Program-made: the position numbers and the translations under genes
Notes under the pieces: model-generated
The model's database searches: none
What the model saw: the letters and a program-made list of their open reading frames with translations, nothing else
Told to the model about the DNA's origin: nothing
Source of the DNA: Ephemerocybe angulata
Lineage: Eukaryota; Basidiomycota; Agaricomycetes; Agaricales; Psathyrellaceae
Reading direction: 5' to 3'
Assembly: GCA_013368325.1 (NCBI GenBank)
Contig: JAACJK010000115.1
Coordinates: 372,001 to 436,000 of the forward strand
DNA: 64,000 nucleotides
In this document: piece by piece, positions 1 through 12,242 of the stretch
Layout: each line of letters starts with the position of its first letter
How positions within the stretch are numbered: position 1 is the first letter of the stretch

Positions 1-1761
1 CTCTCACCTTTTGCTTTCATACTTACTCGTATATCGTCGGTCATCGGGATGGTCTCAACCAACTCTCAACTCATCCATATGGTCAAATTCGTGTACTTGC
101 TGAGGTCTGAGGATCCCCGACTCCTGATTCAGAGTCCTTCAGGAGAAGGGTTCTGTAGGAAAACCTAGTGCGTCAGTCATGGGGTAGACATAGCCACGGG
201 CTATATGCTTTTGCCCTAGGAAAAACCCTCTTTCCAACCAGATTTTAAAGTTCTCCGAAACTGCAGGGTATAGCTTAGCCGTTCACCACATCTAACTATC
301 CTCATTTCCTCCTATCACCCTCACCTCTTTCCTGATTCCCTCCTTTCATTTGATTTCCTCCCTCCATTCAAGAATCAGCACCACACATTTTAGAAGACCC
401 CAGAATCACGTCGGACTACAGTTATATGGGATATGGAATCTCGGTTCCAAGCCCTTTCGAAGTGCGCCAGGGTACTATGCGCCTCACCCGTTTGATGTGC
501 CGCACAATATTGGTGAGTATGCTAGTTTCTACGAGTCATGACCCGTTGTATTACCCCTATCTCTACTCCACCTTGTATCGATATCCTCAGGAACCCTCAG
601 CTGGGTAGCTTGCGAGACTTTCAAATTGCATACATCTCTCAAACTTGTCTGAAACGCAAAGTATGCCTCATTACACTACTCCACCCTCCGTTGGCGTGCG
701 CTATGAGCCGCCGACAATTACTACACATTTCAAGTTGATACCAGGACTGTAACATTACCAGGCTTGTCTCCCTTGGAGTCGGGGATTGGTACTCGTGAGA
801 GTGCCGTTAGGATTGTATTATCACCTTGTTGTACGTGTATGACTCGTGAATTCGTTATACTGCGCAATCCCCAAGAGTCGCCCAGTGGAAGCCGAGAGTA
901 GTCGGGCAGTGGAGGCGTGGTGACGGTGGGAGCAGAACGATTCCTCAAGCTTAGAACCGAGCACGGCGGGATTTATGATGATCACATCTAATCTAATTAT
1001 CTATCTAATCAACCGTGGATATCCCTCGGTCCTCGATCTGCCCATCCCCCACTTTGCCCCTTTCCTGGGTTGGATGCTATGTAATAGGAATCGTGCACTT
1101 AAGTTCGATCAGGATGCTCTCGAAAGCCCAGGTAAAGACCGTTAAATGGCGCGTGCCTACACCGGCGTACATCTAGGAACTTCCCCCAGGTCCATACTTA
1201 TCAATAATGTTCACTAATCAAGCGGGGCGGTGGGGAACGTAATCTCGATGAAGGGCGGAAGTGCGGCGACCGTCCTATGGTAGCCTCTGGTACGGGCCTG
1301 CCTCCCTTCTCGAGTCACCTATGCGCCATGCTCCATGTCCTCCTTCAACCTGGGTCGTAGTTATTCCTTGTTACGTTTCGTTATGTGCACTGTGACCATG
1401 ACCAGAGTTCGTCTAACCTGCAATCTTGACCTTCACAGATTGAACAAAGTTTGGAAGTAAGGTATCGTAAAGTACTCTACTTAGTATAGCAAGGTCGACG
1501 AAACGAAGGACAAGTGGACCAAAGCCAAACACAACAACGTCCTTGAAATGAATTGAAATGATAAAAGCCATGCAATGAAACGGCGTTTAGCAATGAGTAG
1601 AATGCTATCCGCGACGAAACAACAGAAAGAATATGCGAGCGAATGCGAAGTCCAGTATACGTATGAATGAAGTCTGAATAAAGATAGCGAAACACGATCT
1701 GAAGCACCTCCACGGGAGGGTGCTTCCTTGTCCCATGATCACGACACACCTACCCACCACC
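1..1761. other. No gene recognised
   Basis: Only short overlapping open frames are present, with no convincing splice-site pairs, tRNA or repeat. It lies downstream of the SH3/TBC gene and probably holds its 3' UTR and intergenic DNA. Confidence 0.5.
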
Positions 1762-4700
1762 CTACGCCCTCGGCAGCGATATGCTCCCCGTAGTCCCCGC
1801 ACCCATCCTCGCCATCCCCTGCTGCGTCTGCCTTTTCACCTGCGCCTCCATCTTGATCCTCTGCTTCCGCACGTCATCGTCCTTCAACTTTATCGACTGC
1901 ACAAACGATAGATAGTTTTCCGGTGTTGGTGGGAGATTCGATGCGGGAGGGTGGTGGAGAACGGCGAGAACGGCTTCTTCCGACGTGCACTCGAGCACCT
2001 GGCGTCGAACGAAGGCGATGATCGCGAGCCCGACCCGGATGAGGAATGGGATGCCTAATGGAGGAGTGTCAACTCGAGCACTGTGTAATAGGAGACTGGG
2101 AAGAACGTACCGTCATACAAGAACAGATCCCACGTCCTCACGAGGTACTCGGGTGGTAAGCATCCGACGTATAGCGAGGAAAACCAGGGAGCGCAGATCA
2201 GGCTCGGCGAGATACCCATATCCACCAAAAGCTTCTTCGCCACTGCCGCGTCATTCACCTCCAACGCTCGTGCAAACAGCGCTGAGTCCACCTCCAGCTG
2301 CGTCGATCCCGATGAGAAGTATGGCCGGATGTGCGTATCCATAATCGAGATGAAGATCCAGAATGCATCCTCCTCGGGTGCGAGGAGGAGCAGCTGCCCG
2401 ACAATGTGTGGAAGACCTAGATACAGCTGAGAAAATTGCAACCGCGTTCGAGCGGACGATCGACTCACCCAATGTATACTGAATATCAGGAACCATATTC
2501 AGATACGCTTGTAACAGCTGCACGACGCCTCCCCCCGCTTCAGCCAACACCTTCAACTGCTCCTGCGCCCCAAACCACCCCCTCTCAGCATTCACATCCT
2601 TCTCCATCTCCTCGCTCACCGGCACCCTGCCCCTCTTACACAACTGCGTGTACACCCCCGGCACACACCTCGCCTTCCCATCCGTCAAATGTGACCACAC
2701 GAGATACCTGACACTCGACGGCACACCATCGAGCAACAACTTCCGGATCTTCTTCGACTTCCGCGCTTGCGACGGTTGCGATGTCGAGAGGAGCGACATC
2801 CACTTCAGCTCGCGATTCCGATGCGCTTCCATCTGCGTTTCGGATTCGGCGGGGACCTGGCGTGGCGCGGCGTAGGGCGAGGGCGGTGCGAGCCCACCGG
2901 ACCCGGAGGCTGCTGAAATCCAGCTCGTGTGGTGCGCATCGATGGTTGGGGAGCGGTTTCCTCCCAGCGAGTTGATCGACATGGCGGGCGACTCCGCACG
3001 GAGGAAGGATGGTCCGCTCGACGGTGCACTACTACTCGCGCTCGACTCGGGGGGTCCAACGATGCTGGGCACGATGCTTCCCCCACCCGAGCTCGTACTG
3101 CTGGTCAGGATAGACGCCGGTGGATCCGGGCGTCCAAGAATCGCAGAGTCTTCGCTCGATCGTGCAGCGGCGGCGTAGTGATTGAAGTTGGGTCGTACGA
3201 GCTCGAACTCCATATCTTGAACTTGAAATAGCATATCGTGTTGCGTCGCGTCCACTATAACGTTCACCACCGCCCCGGCACCGTCGTCAGCATCAATCAA
3301 CACGAACGCCGTCTCAACCCCCACTTCAACGAAGCTTGAAAAACGAACGCAACGCACCAGGACTTATCGGCGTCGCAGGCTCGTCCGCCGGTCGGCTCCT
3401 ATTCCTCCTCAGATTCGGCAGACTCAACTTCGCCCTCAACGAACTCTGTCGCTGTACCCCACTCCCACTCGCCCCTGCGGCACCATTCGCACTCGGGAGA
3501 GCGCTGCTCCCAGTACCCACGGGACTTGTGCTCGACATCGGCGGGGGCGAGCGCACAAGTAGCGATCGTGTCTCGATGGAAGGCCTTTCGTTCTCCTCAC
3601 CCAAACCACCGAGTCGCGCGGGGACGGATTGGATCGAGGCCGTGGGTGACGGAGGCGGCATACCTCCAACACCGATCCCCCCTGATATCGTCGGCACGTC
3701 CAACATCGGCGGCGACACCATAGATGGAAGGGTACTCCTCGAGATAGGGATAGGTCTTCCAGTCGGGCCTGTTGGAGGCGTCGTCGTACTATCTGTCGAT
3801 GAGCTTCGGACAGGTGGGCCAGGAGCACCTTTCGACACCAACTTCCTCGGCCCACCATTCCCGCCTCCGTTCGTGTTCGGCGGCGGTACATTCGGGTCGG
3901 CAGGCGACGGCGACCGAAACATACTCTGAGCGAGCGGTGAACCGGGCGTCTTCAGGTTGGGCGTCGAACCCTTCGACTTGAGCGAGTTGTTCGTGATCGC
4001 GTTCTGTGACAGCGAAAGCGGTGAAGGTCGCAGGGGCGATGACTTGATAGGTTTCGCAGTCGGAGCGCTCAGACTTGATGTCGAAGGTGAAGATGTGACG
4101 GAGGAGCCTGTGAGGGAAGACGACTTCTTCACTTCGCCGCTCAATGACGCCCGTAACCCGCTCCTGCAACTTGTCAGCGTGAAGTTGACTCAGATGAACT
4201 CATACTCACTTCGCAGGTGCGCCAGCGCTCTTCAAATCGGAGAAGCTTCGACTCCTCGGACGCATCCCGGGACTCTTCGGGAAGAAGTTGGGTCTTGGGA
4301 TCGGTGCCTTCACTTCCGCAGCTCCCGTAGCTGCACCAACCGGACCTCCATTCGCCACCACAACCCCACCACCTATCCCAGCACCCACCTTCGAACCTTC
4401 ACCCGACGCACTCGCACCCCTCTCATTCAAACTCACACTCCCCAAGCTCGGCCTCTTCTGAGGCTGCGGGCGCGAGCCTGGACCCATACTCGCCCTCTCC
4501 CCGACGGGACCGCCCACACCTCCGCCTCCCACCATCCCATTCCCGCTCAAACTCGACGCTCGCCCTGGCATAACCATCCCCGGAGGCTGACCCGCACCGA
4601 CACCACCCGGCCCACCCATCGCCATCCCTCCCATCGGCATTCCCCCAGGTGACACACCCGGTCCTCCCATCCCACCATTCGCCACATTCAACCCAGGAAG

Positions 4701-7700
4701 CGGACCTCCCTGGCCCACCGGCGGCCCCTTCGCCATCACCTTCGTCGGGGGTGGCTGCAAACTCCACTGCACCAACACCGGGCCCACACTCGCACTCAAC
4801 TCCGTCTCGAGCCTCCCATAGATCGTTGGACCCCTCGGCGGTCGGCCACTCATCCCAGGTCTCGGAGGCGGGGGCGGCTGCGTCAGCGCCGCGCGAATGA
4901 CATGACCGAAGGGTGCGTTCGGGCGTCGGACTGGGGGTCCAAAGCCCGGGTACATCCCCGGCAGAGGAGGAGGGTAGGGGCCGTTCGGGTGAGGTTGCAT
5001 CATATGCGGAGGAGGGGGAGGATGCCCAGTCTGGACGTACATCGGCCCTGGGCTGACGACTACGGGGGCTTTGGGTGCGTTGGGGTGGGGGAGGAAGAGA
5101 CTCCGCCGTTCGCCGGTACCTGGAACTTGGATCGTTCCACCTTCCCTCAGATCTCGTAGGGACGGTCGGAGATGGGATGGTCTTGGCTGAGGGCTTCCAT
5201 CTACAGGCGAATCACCCTGCGCAGTGCCGGGCGAGGGTGGAAGAGGAGGTGCGGCAGCGGAGATCGGCGTAGAAGGTAGCACCACGACGGTATCTCCATC
5301 TTCGCCATCATCTTCCTCATTTCGATCGCCAGCGTTTATTGTCCTATCTCCATCGCCTTCGCCTTCCTCATCCTGATCCACCCCACTCAAGACCCTACTC
5401 GGCAACTCATCCTCGTCCTCCACAACAATCCTATCTCCCAGACCCGATACGTCCCCATTCTCTTCCTCTCCTCTTTGCTGCTCCCTCTCCTGAAAGCTTG
5501 CCGCGACCGGACTCCTCTCCCCCTCAATCCTCTGCCTCATCGTACTCGCCATTCCTGCCGCACCACCTCCTAACGCTCCTCCGAAAGTGGGACTCGTCGG
5601 CGAACCTCGCAGTCCATCCGTCACGCTCACCCCACGAACTTGCACCATACCCATCCCAGGCACCGCCGTCACCATGCCCGCGCTCTCGTTCGGAGACGAC
5701 ATCGGACTCCCCCACGTAGCATGTAGCAAAGGAGACGAAGGGGAATGCGAGGAAGATATAAGTTCGAGAGGAGCAGGACGATGTGGAGCAGCGGAATCGG
5801 CGTTCGAATCCGTACTCGCAGTCGCCTCTGCCGTTTCGAGCTGGATGTCGAGCTGCACGGCTGCGACGGCAGAATACGCGGAGCTGGTCGACCGTTGGTG
5901 CTGATGGTGACTCTGCGCTACCGACCCCATACTCTTCACGCTCCCCTGATCGCCACCTCCTTCCACATCCCCCGCCCCACTGCCTTGCGTATACACGCTC
6001 GCATCCGAATCTGCCCTCTTCCTAGCCGCTCCCGCTTCCCCCATTCCCCTTTCCCATCCCGACCCTCCGCCTCCACTCCCCCTTCCTACACGCTCCGGCA
6101 CTGGCGGCACGATCCCGCCCACTCCACTCGCCCCGCTCCCCCTCCTTCCTAAACTCATCCCACTCACCTTCGAGCTCATCGAGAATCTGCTGTAGCGATA
6201 ATTGTCGTAGATGTCTCCGTATCCCTCCCAAGAGCTCGTGGTCGTCGTGCTCGTATGGCTTGGTGCTAAGCTCGGCCTTCGCTCGCGCGGCTGGATCGGG
6301 CCCATCGCACCGAGAACGTCTGGTGGATGGCCATGCGGAGGCGTGCGGAACGACGTGAAGGAGAACGTGGGCGACGTCGGCGACTGCTGGACCGGCTGAG
6401 CAGGGCGCGGGGGTGATGTCGTCGTCGTACTCGTCGTCGCGACGGAAGACCGCTGTGAGCCCGCGACGCTCATCGTGCTCGGCGGCATCGGGAACCCAAG
6501 GTCGAGTACTCCTTCGCCCTCCTCTTCGTCCTCTCCGTATTGCAGCCCTTCCAATGTCCCCTCGCCTTCCTCATCCACATCATCCTTCTTGAATCTATCC
6601 ACCTCACCGCTGCTCCTCGACCACCTATCTGTCTCCTCATCACCATCCTCGCTGCCGCTATCTCCGCCTCCACCGAGCAAGTCCTGGAGCAGAGACAGAC
6701 CGATCCCGACTTCACCATCCGACGACGCGTTCGAGAGGCGCTGCGTATGCGAGAAGGAGTTGTTCGAGTACGACGAGTCGGGGTTCGTGCCTGTCGTGTT
6801 GGCGGAATCGAGTGTCGAGTTCGGTCGTTCCTTCACCTCTACCTCCTGCACCTCATCCTCCGCCTCCTTCGCGCTCAACACGCTCGGACTCTTCTTCGCA
6901 ATCCGCAGCGGACTCGTCAGCGCGCCCTCGTCCTCCCCATCCCACGTCCCCACCTCGAGCGTCAAAGCCGACGGCTCCTCCTTCCCCATCACCTCCAACT
7001 CCGCCGTCTGCTGTTGCACGAGGTCGATGCGGCGCTCGAGCGTCATGCTCGCGCGGTTCCACGCCAAGTCCGGGTTTGAGAACGAGGGTGGGAGGAGGTT
7101 GAGCGATGGTGGCGTTGCGAGGGTCGAGATCGAGCTGGGGAGAGTCGACAGAGAGGTTCCCGAGGTCGATGTCGATACAGTCGATGGGGATTCCGGGATC
7201 GTAGGGGGTGGAGACGAAGTCGACGCGATGGAGAACCCGCCGTCTTCTGTCCATCTCCCAGATCCAACGAGTACTCTCGACGGCCCACTCGTACGCCTAG
7301 CTTCGTTTAAACTCGACGTGGTCACGGATATCGAAGTCGAACGCGGGGGAAACGGCGATGTCGTCGTAATTCCCGGAATTTCGGTCGTCGTGGTGCTCGG
7401 GAGAGAAGGCGAGCTCGAGAGGTGTAGATGCTCTGATTCGACGCGCCGACTCCCGCTAGACAACCTGGAAGATGGACCCGAGCTCGGATACCCCAACCCA
7501 ATACTCGAGCCCGTGATGCTCGTCGGAAAGCTGCCGACAACGGGACTCTCCAACGGTGTCCTCGTACTTCCTAGCCCAAAGCTCGAGCTGGCGCGCGAGT
7601 CGGTACGTGGTATGGGTGGAGTCGCAGTACCCCATGTCGGCGTCGGGCTCTTGAGGCCGCTAGACGATCCTGGTGGGGTGGGCGACTTGGCGTGGGATGT

Positions 7701-8097
7701 CAGGGAGGATGTGGATGCTGTAGATGTGCGTCGCGCCATGATGGGTTTCTTGAGTTTGGTGGTGAAGCGGACATTCTTGGAGTTGAATTTTCCGATTACA
7801 CCTTCGCAATAGCCCTGTGAACCACTGGATTGAGCATCATATCTAGCATTGGGAAGATTTACGCACCAGGTAGACGCCCTCCGATGCGCCGTCCGTAACC
7901 TGCAACAAGACCACAATCTCATCGTCCTGAAGCATAACAGTCAAGTAATCGATAGATATTCAAGCGTACACGCGACATACCTTTAGAAACATCAAGTCGT
8001 CCGTGTTCTCTGCTACACAGTCGCATATCGCGACGCACCGACCAATCCCGCCCTTCATCGCGAACCGAGTCCAACGCGCGAGATCTGATGGTTCCAT
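1762..8097 (-). CDS. SH3 and TBC (Rab-GAP-like) domain protein, 7 exons
   Basis: Exons 8097-7981, 7926-7867, 7814-4210, 4163-3358, 3221-2469, 2416-2111 and 2054-1762 join in phase to a 1979-aa protein. Exons 1-3 together encode an SH3-like fold at about residues 20-80 (CVAICDCVAENTDDLMFLK, then a Gly-Lys-Phe-Asn-Ser-Lys-Asn end). About 1500 residues of Ser/Pro/Thr-rich disorder follow, then a TBC domain from about residue 1690 (DGVPSSVRYLVWSHL, AFWIFISIMD, RTWDLFLYDG). TBC proteins normally stimulate GTP hydrolysis by Rab GTPases at membranes. Here the IxxDxxR motif reads MEKDVNAER and the YxQG motif reads YTLG, so both catalytic fingers look degenerate. Exons 1-3 and 5-7 are secure; the 136-bp intron 3222-3357 is the least certain. 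The start is the ATG at 8097, because only that frame gives the SH3 domain. Confidence 0.85.
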
Positions 8098-8144
8098 TGT
8101 GCTTCATGCGTCGATATATCGACCTTTGGATACTGTTGGTATAG

Positions 8145-9266
8145 TTATTTGCCGTGAAAGGCCTTGAACCGCACTTCGAACTTGGACACTGCTGGCTCTT
8201 CCGAGGGTATGCGTTGCGACAAGGTCGAATCCGCAGTCGGCCTGGGAGTCGATATAGCCGTTCCTGGGGGCTCTTTTTTAGGTATATCGCAAGAAGATGG
8301 GGTAGAACGGAGAAATTCGAACGTCAACGACGTCGACGTCGACGACGAAGGGGTCGACATTCTTGCCATCACAGCGATCAACCAGATTGGAAGCTCCTGC
8401 CAAACAGGGTCCAAATCGATGACAAATGGGGCCGGAAGGGCAAGGCAATCACTGTCAGGGACTCGCTGGGGACGGGTTCGAATTAATCCACGGTTTGGAA
8501 GTTCTCGAACAATGAGGATTCAGTTCTGTAGCTGTCCAGAAAAGCATTTCTCATTTGATTGGGGGAACAGGCATACCTCGTGCAGCGTGCGCAATAGTTC
8601 TGCTTCAATGCGTTGTCGAGTGCGCCGACGCGAAAGAGAGAGGTAATCCAGTCGAGTACGCATCCAGGTGACGTCCTCAGGTGGGTAATCACGAGGAGGT
8701 GCCCAATTCCATCTCGCATACCGACCGAATGAAATCTATATTTACCAGGATACGTTGCGAGAGACGTCACAAAGCAAGTAATGCACTTTAATATCAGTAA
8801 AACTCTGGCTAGATACAAGGAACACATCCTACCGTGACGAAGATACTCGGCATTGAGGGAGAGCTGCTTAAACAGGCACCACGTCACTTGTCATCGCCAG
8901 CACAGGGGAAATGATACATACGACTGCGTAACTTCCGAGAAAGCCGTAGGCTGAGAGAGAGTTGTAGGTTGTGCACTCACCTTCCGTAACTGAACCAATG
9001 TTTAACGTCAGATCTGCGCGTTGTCTGCGACACGAAGGGTCTGAAAGATACCGGGAGCACGGCACGCATCATACCTGGCGCGCACGCGGGATACTCTCTC
9101 ATCCCTAGTGGCGCGTCAACTTGGAGGCAGCCCACGGAATTTTCTCGTGAATAGTTAGCGATCTAAGGCGTAAGACGCCGCAGTCTCCACGCTGACCAAA
9201 GCTCAAGGCTCGACTCACCAGATCAGTCATTCCTACGCGCATATATGCGCCCCATGGACCCCCCAT
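8145..9266 (-). CDS. Hypothetical multi-exon protein
   Basis: I do not recognise this gene. Coding-like exons on the minus strand include one from the ATG at 9266 (MGGPWGAYMRVGMTDL, then a gtgagt donor), one reading ANYSRENSVGCLQVDAPLGM, one reading DLTLNIGSVTEG, an Arg-rich exon near 8720-8577 (RWNWAPPRDYPPEDVTWMRT) and a last exon at about 8470-8145 (DLDPVWQELPIWLIAVMARM, then a Ser/Thr/Pro-rich tail). The last two exons join in phase across a gtatgc intron. I could not close the phase between the middle exons near 8850, so one intron is misplaced or the gene carries a small lesion. A TATA-like stretch lies near 9424-9434, about 160 bp before the ATG. Confidence 0.45.
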
Positions 9267-9758
9267 CGCCTCGCCCTCATCGCCGGAACCGGTGTGTGGA
9301 CGTTGGCCGTCGTCAAAGCTGGGGTGATCGTCTGCGGGAACGCTGGAGGTGGATATGGAGGGCGAGTAAAGGGGATTACGGTGGGAAAGGAGAGGGGCGA
9401 TCAACCTGGCAGAGCGTCGCCCAGTATAAGTATACGTGACAGCGCGACGCGTGACGTCACGCGTCGCGAGCTTCTTTCCTTCCCTGTTTTCACGCGTCGA
9501 GCACCGTTCAAATCTCGAGAAGGAGAGGTAATCAACTTGTTGGGCTACCAAGGAAAAACATAGGTCGGATAACATGTAGAGGTACATTTTATCTAAACAC
9601 CCTGACGATGAGATCCGTGTGCAATAACTCGTTGTCTGCAGACGAAGATCCAGTATAAATTCAGTAAAAAGCTGAGAGAAGTCGAAAGAGCTGCTCACTT
9701 TGTACTGTCCCCTATCACTACTCTTTTGAGGAGCCTTTGCTGGAGCGTTCGCAGAAGC

Positions 9759-10332
9759 TTATGCTGCTGCCTTCCCAGGAGCCTTTTTGGGCGGGTTCCG
9801 AGGAGCCTTTCTGGGCGGGTTGGGCCCGGTTCGCTTCTTGGATCCTCGTGGTGACCCCCTCGGACTCGGGTTGGGTGCCAACACTGCCTCTATGTAGTTG
9901 TCCTGCGCTGTAACACGAACGTCGAACAACGTGCCTTGGGCGCCTAAATAGCCTTCAAAGTTGTATAAATCGATAAGCCCTGCTAGGTTTCGGTTGGCGG
10001 GGTTTAGGCCCAAATAGGGGGCGACGATTGGGAATATCCCCGCAAAGCTGGAACGGGACCTCTAGGGCCTCTCCGCGTGCCTGGAGACCCTCGTATTCAG
10101 CGTTGAAGCCGTCGCGTGCGTCGAAATCCTCGTGGCTAAAGCTGAGGTCCCTGCTGCGCAGGTAGCTGCTTGGAACGTGGCGAGCTTCAAGCTCAGCAAA
10201 GTCCTGCCGTAGACCCAACGTTAGCGTATTTTTGAAAGAAGGGGAGCCGAGGTACCTTGTACGCAGCTGCAAAGCCGAAAAGGCCGCTGCGCTGAGGAGA
10301 ACGGTGAGGAGGGGAGCTAGTGTGACCCGCAT
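9759..10332 (-). CDS. Small secreted protein with basic Pro/Lys tail
   Basis: The frame opens with a clear signal peptide (MRVTLAPLLTVLLSAAAFSA). An Arg/Asp-rich stretch with ARDGF and LQARGE-like repeats follows, a style shared by other small secreted proteins in this window. The first frame ends near 9955. The downstream frame (LIDLYNFEGYLGAQGTLFDV, then a Pro/Lys/Ala-rich tail to the stop at 9759) joins in phase if a 43-bp intron with a weak gtcgcc donor is removed; otherwise a 1-bp frameshift separates the halves. A TATA box lies 65 bp before the ATG. Function unknown; secretion is inferred from the signal peptide alone. Confidence 0.5.
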
Positions 10333-10396
10333 TCTGCCGGGCTGTTGGGATGGTTGGCGATACGTAGTAGCGCCCCTGGTATGGATCCTCCTGTCC

Positions 10397-10402
10397 TTTA
10401 TA
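10397..10402 (-). promoter_or_regulatory. TATA box of the secreted-protein gene
   Basis: CTATAAAG on the minus strand, 65 bp upstream of the ATG at 10332. Confidence 0.5.
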
Positions 10403-12242
10403 GTTCTTATCCAGATCCAGCATTACTTACGCGTTTCAGAGCACAAGCGACTCCCAATGACTCCATCACGAGGAACACGGGGGCTTGTCGCACGATATCC
10501 AACCCTGCAGCTAGCTGCAGCTGTTGGCTAATGATAAACGTTGAGGGATGCTTATATACCGCCACACTTAACTGCCCAACACCTCAGTTCCATTCGATCC
10601 AGCACTGATTTTTTCTTTCTCCACGTGGACGTTGCTATGGTGCGGCACAAGGCGATACCTGCTTGTCGGTGCCATAGATCCGCCTTCAAGTTTCAAGTTT
10701 CCCAATCTCCGGGGTTTAACAAGCATATTTACTTGTAAGCTTAAGGCCCAGGTGGGTCAGCGATATAGATTGCCCCTAGATTGAGCATTCACACCAATGT
10801 ATCAGGGAGAGGTGGATGACAAGGATTTACTAACGAGATGACTGAGATACAGAAGGCAGAGGCACAGGGCGCTTTCGCCGAGCCCACTGATAAATATGCT
10901 GGCAAGTCAAATTAAGCGCCGAGATACTAGCATTGCAGAGATACTTAGATACAGTGGCTGTCGAAGCCGGGCCAGTCTGTGCTGTACGCACCACACATCC
11001 TGAGAAGCCGTATAGCTGGTAAGTACGTTGAATATGTATTGCTGTCGCCACTACATCAAACATGGGGGTAGATTGTGGTGGGAGGAGGGCGGGGAGCGAA
11101 GGGCACTCAGGATGATCTCTCCAAACCTATCCCTTCCCCCATTACCACAGCGAGCCAGTTCTGGGAGCGACACAGGCGTACTATTGTAGTATATCTGAAT
11201 CTAGTGCACTCTCGGAGTGCAGATGAACTTGAACTAATCGCTCCCCTCGGAACCAACTCAGAACGCAATGGGCACTTATTTGGTTGTTGATCACCCAAAA
11301 GGTGGTCGCCGTACGGTAGTAGACAGCTAAAGCGCCTCTCACATTTTCTGCAGCGGGTGTCTAGCGTTTCCTGTGACGCATTGAGGTGTGCGTACACTCT
11401 CCCCACTGAGCGAAACGCTGAAGCGACGTGGGAAACATCTCGGCATAGGTCCGGCATCATTGCCAGTGATGAGGGACGCATGAACCGTGACGAACGTCCA
11501 TCTCCTCCTCACAGTGTCCATCTCCCGCTTTTCCCAAAGCCTCTTCAGCATTCACAGCGATATAGGAGAACTATGATCTCAATTTACCAGGAATGACGAT
11601 AGGGGCGCCGACGACGACAAGGTCGGTTCAGGACCTGAAGCGGGTCAAGAACAGCCTGCGTTATCTGGGACAGAGTTGCGAAGACTGCGATCTCTACTTA
11701 GTGATGCAGGGTTCGTGAGCAGGTAAATCTGGGGCGCTATCAAGAGGGATGTGGCTCACTCGCTTACACCCAAGTCTTGTAGAGTGTGTGGAGGTTGCGT
11801 CGGTCATTGGGGTCGTCGGGAACGAAACTGCGGTACAAGCGGCTCATATCGTGGCTTCGCTTTCGTATGGTAAGTATCCATTCGATATTCGCATTTCTAT
11901 ATATGTTTTATTGCGCATGGTAAGTAATATCAGGCTCATAAAGTGCATTGGAGACGCTCCTGCGCCTCCACACACTGCGCACGTCATATTCGCCCTATCC
12001 CACTTTACGCCCACAGACTGCCTTCCACTACGATCTGCATACGCCGGAGCACTGCGAGGAATCCTATCGAGCGTCGCCGAGATCGCTGCCTGTGTCCCGA
12101 ACCGACCGGCGGCACGCAAATCGGACAAAGGTCGAACCCAAGTGCACATACCTTGCAAGAATTTCGATCCACCGCCACCTCTAATGCTATCTGACTTTGA
12201 TACTGGGCTGAGTCTGTATTATAATGAGCTATAGATGGTATG
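10403..12242. other. No gene recognised
   Basis: There are scattered open frames on both strands. A plus-strand frame at 11749-12234 contains a possible intron (gtaagt near 11871) but resembles nothing I know. I see no tRNA or long repeat here. Confidence 0.4.

Noticed and set aside
6475..7812. 445-codon plus-strand open frame
   Set aside because: It is antisense to the long low-complexity exon of the SH3/TBC gene; skewed codon composition keeps the opposite frame open.
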